This document shows positions 1 through 10,275 of a DNA stretch of 64,000 bases, piece by piece (the first letter of the stretch is position 1; each line of letters starts with the position of its first letter). The stretch is from positions 1-64,000 of the forward strand of contig JAFZSL010000039.1 of the NCBI GenBank assembly GCA_017619375.1, read 5' to 3'. The stretch comes from Prevotella sp. (GTDB taxonomy: Bacteria; Bacteroidota; Bacteroidia; Bacteroidales; Bacteroidaceae). Under the pieces are notes generated by a model. That model searched no databases and had not been told where the DNA came from. It worked only from the letters and a program-made list of their open reading frames with translations. Position numbers and translations under genes: made by a program.

Positions 1-610
1 GCTCGAGCCACTGTATGCTCTCGATGTCGAGGTGGTTGGTGGGCTAGTCGAGGAGCAGGACGTCGGGACGCTGCAAGAGAATCTTGGCCAACTCTATGCG
101 CATGCGCCATCCGCCACTGAACTCCGCCGTAGGGCGCTCGAGGTCGCTGCGGAGGAATCCAAGGCCGGTGAGGGTGCGCTCCAACTCCGCCTCGTAATTG
201 CCGGCTCCCATCATCTGGTAGCGGTCGTGTTCCTGGGTGAAACGGGCGACGAGGGCGTTGTATTCGTCGCTCTCGTAATCGGTGCGCTCGGCAAGTTCGC
301 GCTCCATCCTGTCGAGGCGCTCCTTCATCCTCATGTTTCCAGCGAAGGCCTTGCGTGCCTCGTCGCGCACCGTGGTGTCGTCCTGTATCACCATCACCTG
401 GGGGAGATAGCCAAGCGTGGTGTCATGGGGTATGGCGACATGGCCCGACGTGGGTTTCTGCATGCCACAGAGTATCTTGAGCAGGGTGGACTTGCCGGCA
501 CCATTCTTCCCCACGAGCGCAATGCGGTCGCGGTCGTTGATGACAAAACTGGCATCGTGGAAGAGGGGTTTCACGCCAAACTCCACCTTGAGGGCTTCTA
601 CTGAAATCAT
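1..610 (-). pseudogene. ABC-F family ATPase (Uup/YheS-like), cut by an in-frame TAG; runs off the window edge
   Basis: ABC-F proteins are soluble twin-ATPase proteins that act on the ribosome. The first nucleotide-binding domain reads cleanly from the ATG at 610: Walker A GKNGAGKST at residues 34-42, signature FSGGW at 164-168, Walker B VLLLD at 184-188. The next codon, which in this family is the catalytic glutamate of LLLDEPTNHLD, is TAG (CTA on the + strand at 44-46). Beyond it the same frame stays open to base 1 and reads PTNHLDIESIQWLE, so only one base separates this from an intact gene (GAG to TAG). It may be a true nonsense mutation or a sequence error. The gene is divergent from tex and has its own promoter at 636-666. 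It is distinct from ettA at 5871. Family call is sure; loss of function is likely but not proven. Confidence 0.75.
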
Positions 611-635
611 TTTACCTTAAAACGTATATGAAATG

Positions 636-666
636 CAAAAATACGGCAAAAAAGGGAAACCACAAA
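636..666 (-). promoter_or_regulatory. Bacteroidetes-type promoter for the ABC-F gene
   Basis: On the minus strand TTTG (663-666) is followed after 19 nt by TATTTTTG (636-643), fitting the TTTG-N19-21-TAnnTTTG consensus of this phylum. The box lies about 25 bp upstream of the ATG at 610. Confidence 0.6.
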
Positions 667-790
667 ATGTTAGGAGAAGTTTTTAAGATTTTGAGGCTGT
701 GAGCGCTTGTGGGTTGAGAAAGAAGTCGGATATCGACATCCTGAATTGTTCAAATTGATGCATATTTACGGAAGAACAATCGGAAAAACA

Positions 791-822
791 TTTGCAGGTT
801 TTACACTAAATGCGTATTTTTG
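791..822 (+). promoter_or_regulatory. Bacteroidetes-type promoter for tex
   Basis: TTTG at 791-794, a 20-nt spacer, and TATTTTTG at 815-822. Transcription would begin near 827, giving a leader of about 30 nt before the tex ATG at 860. Confidence 0.65.
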
Positions 823-859
823 CATAAGAAAACGAAAAAGACATCAATAGAAACATATC

Positions 860-2995
860 ATGAACATCTACGCGAAACTCATATCCAAACAACTCGGCCT
901 GCCGGAGACAGGAGTGGAGAACACCATCGCCCTCCTCGACCTCGGCTGCACCATACCCTTCATCGCCCGCTATCGCAAAGAGCGCACCGGCAACCTCGAC
1001 GAGGTGCAGATTGCACAAATCAACAACATCTACGAGAAGTTGCAAGAGACCGTCAAGCGCAAGGAAACCATACTCAAGACCATCGAGGAACAAGGCAAAC
1101 TCACCGACGAGTTGCGCAAACGCATAGAAGAGACGTGGGACTCCTCCACGCTGGAAGACCTGTACCTGCCTTTCAAACCCAAACGACGCACACGGGCACA
1201 AACCGCCCGCGAACAAGGCCTGGAGCCCCTCGCCACCCTGCTTTTGCTCCAACGCGACCAACACCCCTATGAGGCCGCCGCCCGCTTTGTCAAAGGCGAG
1301 GTGAAGGACGCCGCGGCTGCCATCAAAGGCGCACAGGACATCATCGCAGAAATGGTGAGCGAAGACGAACGGTCACGCAACCTTGTGCGCCACTCCTACC
1401 GCCATGAGGCCGTCATCACCTCGAAAGTGGTGAAGGCGAAGGCCGATAGCGACGAGGCGGCGAAATTCTCCGACTATTTCGATTTCTCCGAACCCTTGCG
1501 CCGCTGCTCCTCCCACCGCCTGCTGGCCATGCGCCGTGGCGAGAGCGAGGGCATCCTCCGCGTGAGCATCACCGCTAACGACGAGGAGTGCGTGGAACGC
1601 CTCATCCGCCAGCATGTGCGCGGCCGTGGGCCATGCTGCGACATCGTGGAAGAGGCGGTGGAGGACGCTTACAAACGTCTGCTGCGCCCCTCCATAGAGA
1701 CGGAGTTCGCCGCCCTGAGCAAGGAGAAGGCCGACGAGGAGGCCATCGTCGTCTTCGCAGAGAACCTGCGCCAACTGCTCCTTGCAGCACCCTTGGGACA
1801 GAAACGCGTGATGGGCATCGACCCAGGCTTCCGCACCGGTTGCAAGGTGGTGTGCCTCGACGCCCAAGGCAACCTGCTCCACCATGAAGCCATCTTCCCC
1901 CATCCTCCCGTCAACCACCGCATGCAGGCCACCGTCCACGTGGAACAGCTCGTGGAGAAATACGCCATCGAGGCCATCGCCATCGGCAACGGCACCGCCA
2001 GCCGCGAAACCAGCGACTTCGTCAAGGGCCTCGACTTCAAGCACAAGGTGCAGACCTTCGTGGTGAGCGAGGACGGCGCATCGGTCTACTCCGCCTCGAA
2101 GACCGCCCGTGAGGAGTTCCCCGACGAGGACGTCACCGTGCGTGGCGCCGTGAGCATCGGCCGCCGCCTGATGGACCCGTTGGCCGAACTGGTGAAAATC
2201 GACCCCAAGAGCATCGGCGTGGGACAATACCAGCACGACGTGGACCAAGGGAAACTGAAAAAGAGCCTTGACCAGACGGTGGAGAGTTGTGTCAACTCCG
2301 TCGGCGTCAACCTGAACACCGCCAGTCAACACCTGCTGACCTATGTCAGCGGCCTGGGTCCCACCCTGGCGAAGAACATCGTGGAATACCGCCGCGAGCA
2401 CGGCGCGTTCACCAGTCGGGCCCAACTGAAAAAGGTGCCTCGCCTGGGACCAGCGGCTTACGAGCAGTGCGCCGGTTTCCTACGCATCCCGGGTGCCAAG
2501 AACCCCCTCGACAACAGCGCCGTACACCCGGAGAGCTACCCCATCGTGGCACAGATGGCCAAAGACTGCGGCTGCACCGTGGACGAACTGATCAGCAACC
2601 GTGAGAAACGCGGCAGCATCGACATCCGCCGCTATGTCACCGACAGCGTGGGAATCCCCACCCTCACCGACATCATGGGCGAACTGGAAAAGCCCGGTCG
2701 CGACCCACGTGAGCAAATAGAGGAATTCGAGTTCGACCCGAATGTCACCTCCATCGACGACCTCGCTGAAGGGATGATACTCCCGGGCATCGTGACCAAC
2801 ATCACCAACTTCGGCGCCTTCGTCGACATCGGTGTCCATCAAGACGGCCTGGTGCACATCTCCCAACTGGCCGACCGATACGTGAAAGACCCTAACGACG
2901 TGGTGCACCTCCACCAGCACGTCAGGGTGAAGGTGAAGGAAATCGACTATCGCCGCAACAGGATATCACTGACGATGAAAAATATCAGAGACTGA
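860..2995 (+). CDS. tex: Tex family RNA-binding transcription accessory protein
   Basis: The 711-residue product has the Tex layout: an N-terminal helical region, a YqgF/RNase H-like core (VMGIDPGFRTGCKV near residue 320), a helix-hairpin-helix region (VGVNLNTASQHLL and the following GLGPTLAKNIVEYR, about 475-510), and a C-terminal S1 RNA-binding domain (about 635-708, with GIVTNITNFGAFVDIG and HISQL). Tex binds nucleic acid in the cytoplasm and is linked to transcription and translation in other bacteria; its exact role here is inferred. Length is close to the usual 700-780 residues. The start at 860 sits just after a good promoter. It reads as a single gene, with a small membrane-protein gene 77 bp downstream. 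Confidence 0.93.
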   Translation: MNIYAKLISKQLGLPETGVENTIALLDLGCTIPFIARYRKERTGNLDEVQIAQINNIYEKLQETVKRKETILKTIEEQGKLTDELRKRIEETWDSSTLEDLYLPFKPKRRTRAQTAREQGLEPLATLLLLQRDQHPYEAAARFVKGEVKDAAAAIKGAQDIIAEMVSEDERSRNLVRHSYRHEAVITSKVVKAKADSDEAAKFSDYFDFSEPLRRCSSHRLLAMRRGESEGILRVSITANDEECVERLIRQHVRGRGPCCDIVEEAVEDAYKRLLRPSIETEFAALSKEKADEEAIVVFAENLRQLLLAAPLGQKRVMGIDPGFRTGCKVVCLDAQGNLLHHEAIFPHPPVNHRMQATVHVEQLVEKYAIEAIAIGNGTASRETSDFVKGLDFKHKVQTFVVSEDGASVYSASKTAREEFPDEDVTVRGAVSIGRRLMDPLAELVKIDPKSIGVGQYQHDVDQGKLKKSLDQTVESCVNSVGVNLNTASQHLLTYVSGLGPTLAKNIVEYRREHGAFTSRAQLKKVPRLGPAAYEQCAGFLRIPGAKNPLDNSAVHPESYPIVAQMAKDCGCTVDELISNREKRGSIDIRRYVTDSVGIPTLTDIMGELEKPGRDPREQIEEFEFDPNVTSIDDLAEGMILPGIVTNITNFGAFVDIGVHQDGLVHISQLADRYVKDPNDVVHLHQHVRVKVKEIDYRRNRISLTMKNIRD

Positions 2996-3072
2996 GGAAA
3001 TCGCAGGGAGGGACATTCCGCGGGGGCCATCCCTGAATGGAATGGCTCAATGTGAAACCTGAAGAAGAGGGA

Positions 3073-3933
3073 ATGAAAATAAAAAAGCTGCTATGCTATT
3101 CTTACCGCGTTATAGAGATATTGCTGATACTCTCCATAACCGCCGGACTTATTGCCTTAGGGCTTCATAGCCATGACAAGGAAGAGATGGGTGGATTGCT
3201 AAGCCCTCTCATTGTGGCCTTGGCATGGATGTGGTTCATATCCTTGCCGCTTCTAATCATCCTCGTTGCTTCCTTCATTCGTTCCATCCCACCATCCACC
3301 TCCTACAAAAAAGCAGTTCTTTCCCTCCATATCATCAATGTTGTCCTATGGTTCCTGATCTATTATCTTCTCCCAAAGCCCGCCCCATGTGATGCGGCCT
3401 TGATGGAGAATCATTTCAAGACGCATCAAGACAACATGTATGACTTGGTCAGATATGTGCGCAGCTCTTTAAACGATAGTTGTTCGATAGTCCTTCTTTA
3501 CAGGAATGATGAGGTACAGGAGTTCACGATAAGGAACAGGGGCGATTGCAAAGAACAAATAGACATGGATGACAAACGTGAACTTGAGACGGTACTCCAG
3601 ACAGCAGGCTTGTCAATGCAGGAATTTTCCGTAATCCAAGAAAAAATGCACAAGGCAGGAGTCATCGGCTTCGAGATAGGCAAGAACCTTTTCCCCTACT
3701 GGGAGCCTGGCAAAAGCGTCTTGCTGTTCAGATGGCATGGGGTCAACAGGTATCAATTCGCCCTGTATGACCATCCAATGACGGAAGAAGAAAGACATGA
3801 GGTTATGTCTTTGTTCCAGCATGTCTTATACAACGACAGCGTAGTGTTTGAGTCCTTCGGCGGCTATCCCGGAATGAGAGGATTCCCCGATAGGGACGAA
3901 TTCCTCTCCACTCATGGATACAAGGCAAGTTAA
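3073..3933 (+). CDS. Hypothetical membrane protein
   Basis: Not recognised. The start at 3073 is preferred over an in-frame ATG at 3037 because it is preceded by a purine-rich GAAGAAGAGGGA ribosome-binding stretch and places basic residues (MKIKKLL) before the first hydrophobic segment. The product of about 286 residues has three predicted membrane segments in its first 110 residues (near 10-30, 45-75 and 85-105), then a soluble domain of about 180 residues with no motif I can name. Codon use is more AT-rich than in tex and the ribosomal genes, which suggests a lineage-specific gene. It lies after tex on the same strand; no clear promoter was seen in the 77-bp gap. Confidence 0.7.
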   Translation: MKIKKLLCYSYRVIEILLILSITAGLIALGLHSHDKEEMGGLLSPLIVALAWMWFISLPLLIILVASFIRSIPPSTSYKKAVLSLHIINVVLWFLIYYLLPKPAPCDAALMENHFKTHQDNMYDLVRYVRSSLNDSCSIVLLYRNDEVQEFTIRNRGDCKEQIDMDDKRELETVLQTAGLSMQEFSVIQEKMHKAGVIGFEIGKNLFPYWEPGKSVLLFRWHGVNRYQFALYDHPMTEEERHEVMSLFQHVLYNDSVVFESFGGYPGMRGFPDRDEFLSTHGYKAS

Positions 3934-4010
3934 CACACTGGCCTTTTGACCATGGCGCAAGTTATTCATCCTCGATGTGGCAGAACGATTTTGGCGCAAG
4001 TAAATATATG

Positions 4011-4049
4011 AAAAAGCCGCAAGTCATCGACGTGACGACTTGCGGCTTT
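4011..4049 (-). terminator. Rho-independent terminator of the infC-rpmI-rplT operon
   Basis: A 13-bp perfect stem (4013-4025 with 4037-4049, AAAGCCGCAAGTC) closes an 11-nt loop. On the minus strand the stem is followed by a T run (4011-4015). It lies 22 bp past the rplT stop codon. Confidence 0.8.
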
Positions 4050-4070
4050 ATCATGGTGTTGCAGCAGTGT

Positions 4071-4415
4071 TTACTTCACTTTGTCAACGATGGCCTTGAA
4101 GGCCTCGGGGTTGTTGATGGCGAGGTCGGCGAGCACCTTGCGGTTGATCTCGATGCCGGCCTTGTCCAAAGCGCCCATCAGCTGTGAATAGCTCATGCCA
4201 TTGATGCGAGCGGCAGCATTGATACGCTGAATCCACAATGCGCGGAAAGTGCGCTTCTTGTTGCGGCGGTCGCGATAGGCGTAGGTGAGACCTTTCTCCC
4301 AAGTGTTCTTGGCAACGGTCCAAACATTTTTACGGGCACCAAAATAACCCTTCGTCTTCTTCAGGATTCTGGTTCTTCTTGCTTTTGAAGCAACGTGATT
4401 GACTGATCTTGGCAT
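4071..4415 (-). CDS. rplT: 50S ribosomal protein L20
   Basis: A 114-residue basic protein matching L20 along its length (starts [20 protein letters not shown]; contains [15 protein letters not shown] and [21 protein letters not shown]). L20 binds 23S rRNA early in assembly of the large subunit. It is the last gene of the classic infC-rpmI-rplT operon, 33 bp after rpmI, and is followed by a strong terminator. In some bacteria L20 represses its own operon through an mRNA structure; I did not identify such a structure here. Confidence 0.97.
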   Translation of the reverse strand: MPRSVNHVASKARRTRILKKTKGYFGARKNVWTVAKNTWEKGLTYAYRDRRNKKRTFRALWIQRINAAARINGMSYSQLMGALDKAGIEINRKVLADLAINNPEAFKAIVDKVK

Positions 4416-4448
4416 AATTTTCTTCCTTTAAAATGTTTGACTTCAATG

Positions 4449-4646
4449 TTAACGCAGACAGAGCAAATCACGAACCTGCTTCAAGTTGGAGCGGTCGACG
4501 ATTGCCTGATGAACCAGATTACGTTTTTGTTTCTTTGTCTTCTTTGTCAGAATGTGGCTGTGGTAAGCATGATGTCTTTTGATCTTACCAGTACCGGTGA
4601 AGCGGAATCTCTTCTTCGCACCGGAATTCGTTTTTACTTTTGGCAT
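4449..4646 (-). CDS. rpmI: 50S ribosomal protein L35
   Basis: The 65-residue product has the standard L35 length and sequence ([20 protein letters not shown], then [24 protein letters not shown]). It is a small basic protein of the large ribosomal subunit. It sits between infC and rplT, the order seen in most bacteria. Confidence 0.97.
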   Translation of the reverse strand: MPKVKTNSGAKKRFRFTGTGKIKRHHAYHSHILTKKTKKQKRNLVHQAIVDRSNLKQVRDLLCLR

Positions 4647-4697
4647 TTTTTTGTAATTTAGTTATTTATTATATGGTGGCAACGCATATACCGGGCG

Positions 4698-5408
4698 TTA
4701 CGCACCTTGTTCATCTTTCTTCTCCGTGAGTTTCTTCAATGCCTCCTCGCTGATTTTGGCATTGGCAAACAATCCGCCGTTGGCAGGCTTCTCTGCCTCC
4801 TCATTGGCTTTCGCTTGCTTTGCAGCCTCCTTGGCCTCCGCCTCACGGCGCTCACGGTCCATCTTCTGCTGGCTCTTCTTCGCCACGCCGGCTTTCTTGG
4901 GAGCGATGAAGATGGCCATCTTCTTTCCTTCAAGTTGCGGCAGTTGCTCCACCTTGCCATATTCCTCCAGGTCGTTGGCGAAACGCAGCAAGAGCACCTC
5001 GCCCTGTTCCTTGAAAAGGATGGAGCGTCCACGGAAGAAGACATATGCCCTCACCTTGTTGCCTTCGAGGAGGAATTCCTTGGCGTGCTTGAGTTTGAAA
5101 GCATAGTCGTTGTCGCCCGTCTGGGGTCCGAACCTGATTTCCTTCACCTCCACCTTCACTTGCTTGGCCTTCATTTCCTTGGCCCTTTTCTTTTGCTGGT
5201 AGAGGAATTTGGAATAGTCGATGAAGCGACATACAGGCGGTTGTGCGTTGGGTGAGATTTCCACAAGGTCCACCCCTTGTTGCCTGGCCATATCCAAGGC
5301 TTGACGTGTAGGCATCACAGTGGAACCGTCGTCGCCGACGACACGCACTTCTTTCACCCGAATTTGTTCATTAACACGGTATTGATTCGTCTTTTTGTCG
5401 TTCTTCAT
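4698..5408 (-). CDS. infC: Translation initiation factor IF-3 with a long charged C-terminal tail
   Basis: IF-3 binds the 30S subunit and checks start-codon selection. The N-terminal domain ([15 protein letters not shown] to near residue 75), the linker ([14 protein letters not shown]) and the C-terminal domain ([20 protein letters not shown] to about 180) are all present. The protein is 236 residues against about 180 in E. coli; the extra part is a Lys/Glu/Ala-rich tail after residue 180, which is common in Bacteroidetes. The start is an ordinary ATG and not the rare AUU used by E. coli for self-control. It is the first gene of the operon, with a promoter at 5434-5464. Confidence 0.95.
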   Translation of the reverse strand: MKNDKKTNQYRVNEQIRVKEVRVVGDDGSTVMPTRQALDMARQQGVDLVEISPNAQPPVCRFIDYSKFLYQQKKRAKEMKAKQVKVEVKEIRFGPQTGDNDYAFKLKHAKEFLLEGNKVRAYVFFRGRSILFKEQGEVLLLRFANDLEEYGKVEQLPQLEGKKMAIFIAPKKAGVAKKSQQKMDRERREAEAKEAAKQAKANEEAEKPANGGLFANAKISEEALKKLTEKKDEQGA

Positions 5409-5433
5409 TCAACTGTTTTCTATTAAGCGGCTG

Positions 5434-5464
5434 CAAAGTTACGACAATTCCGATAAATCCCAAA
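5434..5464 (-). promoter_or_regulatory. Promoter of the infC operon
   Basis: On the minus strand TTTG (5461-5464), a 19-nt spacer, then TAACTTTG (5434-5441). The -7 box ends 26 bp before the infC start codon. Confidence 0.7.
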
Positions 5465-5870
5465 ATTTTTTTGCGGAATTTTCCCGACATAATGCACATT
5501 TTGAGGGATTTTCACTTTTTATGGAAGCCTTGGGGCACTTGAGCAAGTCCTCCCTTCCCTGCAGTGCACACCTTTTGCTATACCGCAATCGCAAATCCAC
5601 CCTCTTCGGAGCACACTGATGACATGGACCAAGGTGCTTTTGAATGGGATGGGCTCCATAGACCCCTTGCTACGAAATAGACTGCTCGCCATCCACTTTA
5701 AAATGGAATCAGTAAAAAATAATTCGCAGATGGCGATTATTTGGGAAAAATCACTTAAATTTGCAAATTGAACCCCAAAAGTACGATTAGGCGGGCGAAA
5801 GTACTTTCGGCAAACCTATTCCTTACCAAGTTAAAAATCCAAAACCAACAGTCACTATCAACAACTCCAT
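5465..5870. other. Intergenic region between infC and ettA
   Basis: This 400-bp stretch between divergent genes holds a likely -7 box for ettA (TAAATTTG at 5756-5763, without a well-spaced TTTG) and so a leader of about 100 nt. The short open frames here show no protein-like pattern. No tRNA or riboswitch was recognised. Confidence 0.5.
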
Positions 5871-7565
<1,695 letters not shown>

Positions 7566-7568
<3 letters not shown>

Positions 7569-7592
7569 AAACTGTAGAAACTTGGGACCCTA
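7566..7592 (+). repeat. Remnant of a 9-bp repeat at the ettA 3' end
   Basis: Starting in the ettA stop codon, the sequence TAGAAACTG TAGAAACTT GGGACCCTA keeps a 9-nt phase. It resembles the better-preserved 9-bp array at 36715. Degenerate, so the call is tentative. Confidence 0.35.
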
Positions 7593-7631
7593 TAAAAAAA
7601 TCTCCGCAAATCATCATAAAAAAAACATATC

Positions 7632-9986
7632 ATGAAAAAACTGCTCATCGGCCTGACGGCCATTCTAATATCAACCAGCATGCAAGCACAGAACGCTCCC
7701 CAACTGCGAGCCGACAACATAGACGAGGTGTTGGCCGCGATGACCCTTGAAGAGAAAGCCAAACTCCTCGTCGGTGGCGCCAATCGCTTCTTCGGCGACA
7801 ACGCTGCGGTAGGCGGCGAAGCCGACCTCGTGGCCGGAGCCGCCGGCACGACAGCCGCCATCCCCCGCCTCGGCATCCCTGCCACCGTACTCACCGACGG
7901 TCCCGCCGGCGTACGCATCAACCCCACCCGCGAAGGAACGACACAGACCTTCCATGCCACCAGTTTCCCCATCGGCACCTGCCTGGCCTCCACGTGGAAC
8001 ACCGACTTGGTGAGACAAGTGGGCGCCTGCATCGGCAACGAGACGAAGGAATACCGCTGCGACGTCATCCTCGGCCCTGGCATGAATCTGCACCGCAACC
8101 CATTGTGCGGCCGCAACTTCGAATACTACAGCGAAGACCCGCTGCTCACCGGCAAGATAGCCGCCGCCTACATCATCGGCGTGCAGGGCGAAGGAGCCGG
8201 CACCAGCGCCAAGCACTACGCCATCAACTCCCAGGAGACCGACCGCACCAGCGTGGACGAGCGCGTATCGCAACGCGCCGCACGCGAACTATACCTCCGC
8301 GGCTTCGAAATCGCCGTGCGGGAAGGCTCCCCCTGGACCGTCATGGCCTCCTACAACAAGGTCAACGGACAATTCTCCATGGGCAACCACGACCTGCTCA
8401 CCAAAATCCTCCGTGACGACTGGGGCTACAAAGGCATCGTGATGACCGACTGGATAGGCATCCGGCAAGGCCTACCCACCATCACCGAGGTGATTGCCGG
8501 CAACGACCTCATGGAACCCGGCCAGCCCAAGCAGTCGGAGGAGATTGTGGAAGGCGTGAAAAACGGCACTCTCTCCATCGCCGACGTTGACCGAAACGTA
8601 AGACGCATGCTGGAATACATCGTGAAAACACCCAGCTTCCACCAATACCCCTACACCAACAAGCCCGACCTGAAGAAGCACGCCCAGGTGACACGACAGA
8701 GCGCCACCGAAGGCATCGTGCTGCTGAAAAACAACGGCACACTGCCCTGGAACACAGACAAGAAGACCATCAAGACCGTGGCCCTCTTCGGCGAGAACTC
8801 CTATGACTTCCTCTCCGGCGGCACGGGGTCGGGATGCGTCCATCCCCCCTACGTCGTCGACATGGCGCAAGGTCTCGACAACGTGGGCATCAAATGCTCG
8901 GAGAGGCTCACCAGCCTTTACCGCAAATACATCGACTTCGCACGAGAGAAATTCCAAGCTGAGCGTCATCCTGCGAAATGGTACCAAAGGGAAGAGTTCG
9001 GACAGCAGAAATACCCTGAAATGCAACTTGCTTCCATCGCCGTGAACAACGAGGTGAAAGACGCCGACGCCGCCATCGTCACCATAGGCCGTCAAGCCGG
9101 CGAGGGCGTGGACCGCGACCTCGAGGGCGAATTCAACCTCACGAGCGAGGAGCGCCAACTCATCTTCGACATCTGCCAAGCCTTCCACGCCGCAGGAAAG
9201 CCCGTCATCGTCATCATCAACTCCGGGTCGGTCATCGAGACGGCCTCATGGAGCCAATATCCTGACGCCATCCTCTGCGCATGGCAGCCCGGCGAAGAGG
9301 GCGGCAACTCCGTGGCCGACATCCTCACAGGCAAGGTGAACCCCTCCGGCAAACTCACCATGACATGGCCCATCGCAGCCACCGACCACCCCTCGACTCA
9401 GAACTACCCCGGCAACATCGACACGTACACCTTCAGCCAGATGGTGGCGAACAAGATTCCCATCCCCGGACACGACTACACCAACCACGAGGAAGACATC
9501 TACGTGGGCTACCGCTACTTCGACACCTTCGACCGCCCCGTGGCCTACCCCTTCGGCTACGGCCTGAGCTACACCACCTTCGAATACGGCAAGGCCACGG
9601 TGAGCCAGAAAGGCGAGCAGATAGAAGTGACGGTGACCATCAAGAACACGGGAAGCCGCGCCGGCAAGGAAGTGGCACAGGTGTATGTGACCGCTCCAAA
9701 AGGACAATTGGAGAAGCCCGCCAAGGAACTGAAGACCTTCGGCAAGACCCGTGAGTTGCAACCCGGAGAAAGCCAGACGCTGAAGATGACGCTCCAGCGC
9801 CGTGACCTCGCCTCCTTCGACGAGAGCCAGAGCGCATGGGTGGTGGATGCCGGCAATTATGAGTTCAAGGTGGGCGCCAGCGTGGCCGACATCCGAACCA
9901 CCGCCACCCTGAAAGTCGCCGCACTAACAGAGAAGACCTCCAACGCCCTCGCACCCCAACAAGAATTGAAAAGGCTCAAATATTAG
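7632..9986 (+). CDS. Exported glycoside hydrolase family 3 protein (beta-glucosidase/xylosidase type)
   Basis: GH3 enzymes release sugars from the non-reducing ends of beta-linked glycosides with retention. The 784-residue protein starts with a signal peptide (MKKLLIGLTAILISTSMQAQ, probable cleavage after AQ), so it is exported. The N-terminal barrel carries the catalytic nucleophile Asp273 in GIVMTDWIG; KHYAINSQETDR is the conserved substrate-binding segment. The second domain contains ALFGENS and GREAGEGVDR-like IGRQAGEGVDRDLEGEF. The C-terminal fibronectin III-like domain (from about 655, KNTGSRAGKEVAQVYV) is present. Substrate cannot be fixed from sequence. It follows ettA by 63 bp and precedes a PL11 lyase, suggesting plant cell-wall glycan use. 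Confidence 0.9.
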   Translation: MKKLLIGLTAILISTSMQAQNAPQLRADNIDEVLAAMTLEEKAKLLVGGANRFFGDNAAVGGEADLVAGAAGTTAAIPRLGIPATVLTDGPAGVRINPTREGTTQTFHATSFPIGTCLASTWNTDLVRQVGACIGNETKEYRCDVILGPGMNLHRNPLCGRNFEYYSEDPLLTGKIAAAYIIGVQGEGAGTSAKHYAINSQETDRTSVDERVSQRAARELYLRGFEIAVREGSPWTVMASYNKVNGQFSMGNHDLLTKILRDDWGYKGIVMTDWIGIRQGLPTITEVIAGNDLMEPGQPKQSEEIVEGVKNGTLSIADVDRNVRRMLEYIVKTPSFHQYPYTNKPDLKKHAQVTRQSATEGIVLLKNNGTLPWNTDKKTIKTVALFGENSYDFLSGGTGSGCVHPPYVVDMAQGLDNVGIKCSERLTSLYRKYIDFAREKFQAERHPAKWYQREEFGQQKYPEMQLASIAVNNEVKDADAAIVTIGRQAGEGVDRDLEGEFNLTSEERQLIFDICQAFHAAGKPVIVIINSGSVIETASWSQYPDAILCAWQPGEEGGNSVADILTGKVNPSGKLTMTWPIAATDHPSTQNYPGNIDTYTFSQMVANKIPIPGHDYTNHEEDIYVGYRYFDTFDRPVAYPFGYGLSYTTFEYGKATVSQKGEQIEVTVTIKNTGSRAGKEVAQVYVTAPKGQLEKPAKELKTFGKTRELQPGESQTLKMTLQRRDLASFDESQSAWVVDAGNYEFKVGASVADIRTTATLKVAALTEKTSNALAPQQELKRLKY

Positions 9987-10110
9987 GAGGAGTTATTTTA
10001 AGGAGTTAAAAGGGAGTTAAAGAGGAGGTAAAGGGGAGTTAAAGGGACGTATGTTTACTTCGTTAGGAGGTAAAAGGGGGTTAAAAAGGAGTTCTCCCTC
10101 GCCCCCGGCC
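9985..10110 (+). repeat. 11-bp GGAGTTAAAGG-type repeat array, site A
   Basis: Downstream of the GH3 gene about eight degenerate 11-nt units of the type GGAGTTAAAGG run to GGGACGTATGTTTACT at 10044-10059, then resume and end in CTCCCTCGCCCCC (10094-10106). The same terminal motif and the same CTCCCTCGCCCCC block recur at 16504-16600. Confidence 0.75.
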
Positions 10111-10175
10111 AGGGGCCCCTTGTACTGATTTTGGTTGACAGTTTTGTTTATTAAAACTAAGTTGGTTTACACGCA

Positions 10176-10223
10176 CCAACCCCGAAGGGGTGATAGAACA
10201 CAGACGGGGGTGTCAACCCCCGG
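10176..10223 (+). repeat. Single copy of the double-palindrome intergenic repeat
   Basis: Contains ACCCCGAAGGGGT and CGGGGGTGTCAACCCCCG, each self-complementary, in the same order and spacing as in the tandem array at 24734-24954, and nearly identical in sequence. Confidence 0.85.
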
Positions 10224-10230
10224 GTGTTAC

Positions 10231-10275
10231 AGAGGAGATATAAAGGAAATAAAGGGACAATATGTATACTTTTAC
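10231..10275 (+). repeat. Partial 11-bp repeat overlapping the PL11 start, site E
   Basis: AGAGGAGATAT AAAGGAAATAA AGGGACAATAT keeps the 11-nt phase and ends in a version of the GGGACRTATGTT terminal motif of the other sites. The ATG of the PL11 gene (10262) lies in this terminal motif, so the repeat supplies its leader and ribosome-binding purines. Confidence 0.45.

Noticed and set aside
1373-2425. 350-codon open frame on the minus strand opposite tex
   Set aside because: It is a shadow of the high-GC3 tex gene; its composition (Ala/Val/His/Asp-rich) is typical of antisense frames.
5409-5465. L20-binding autoregulatory leader before infC
   Set aside because: The promoter lies only 26 bp before infC, so the leader is too short to hold the known structures.
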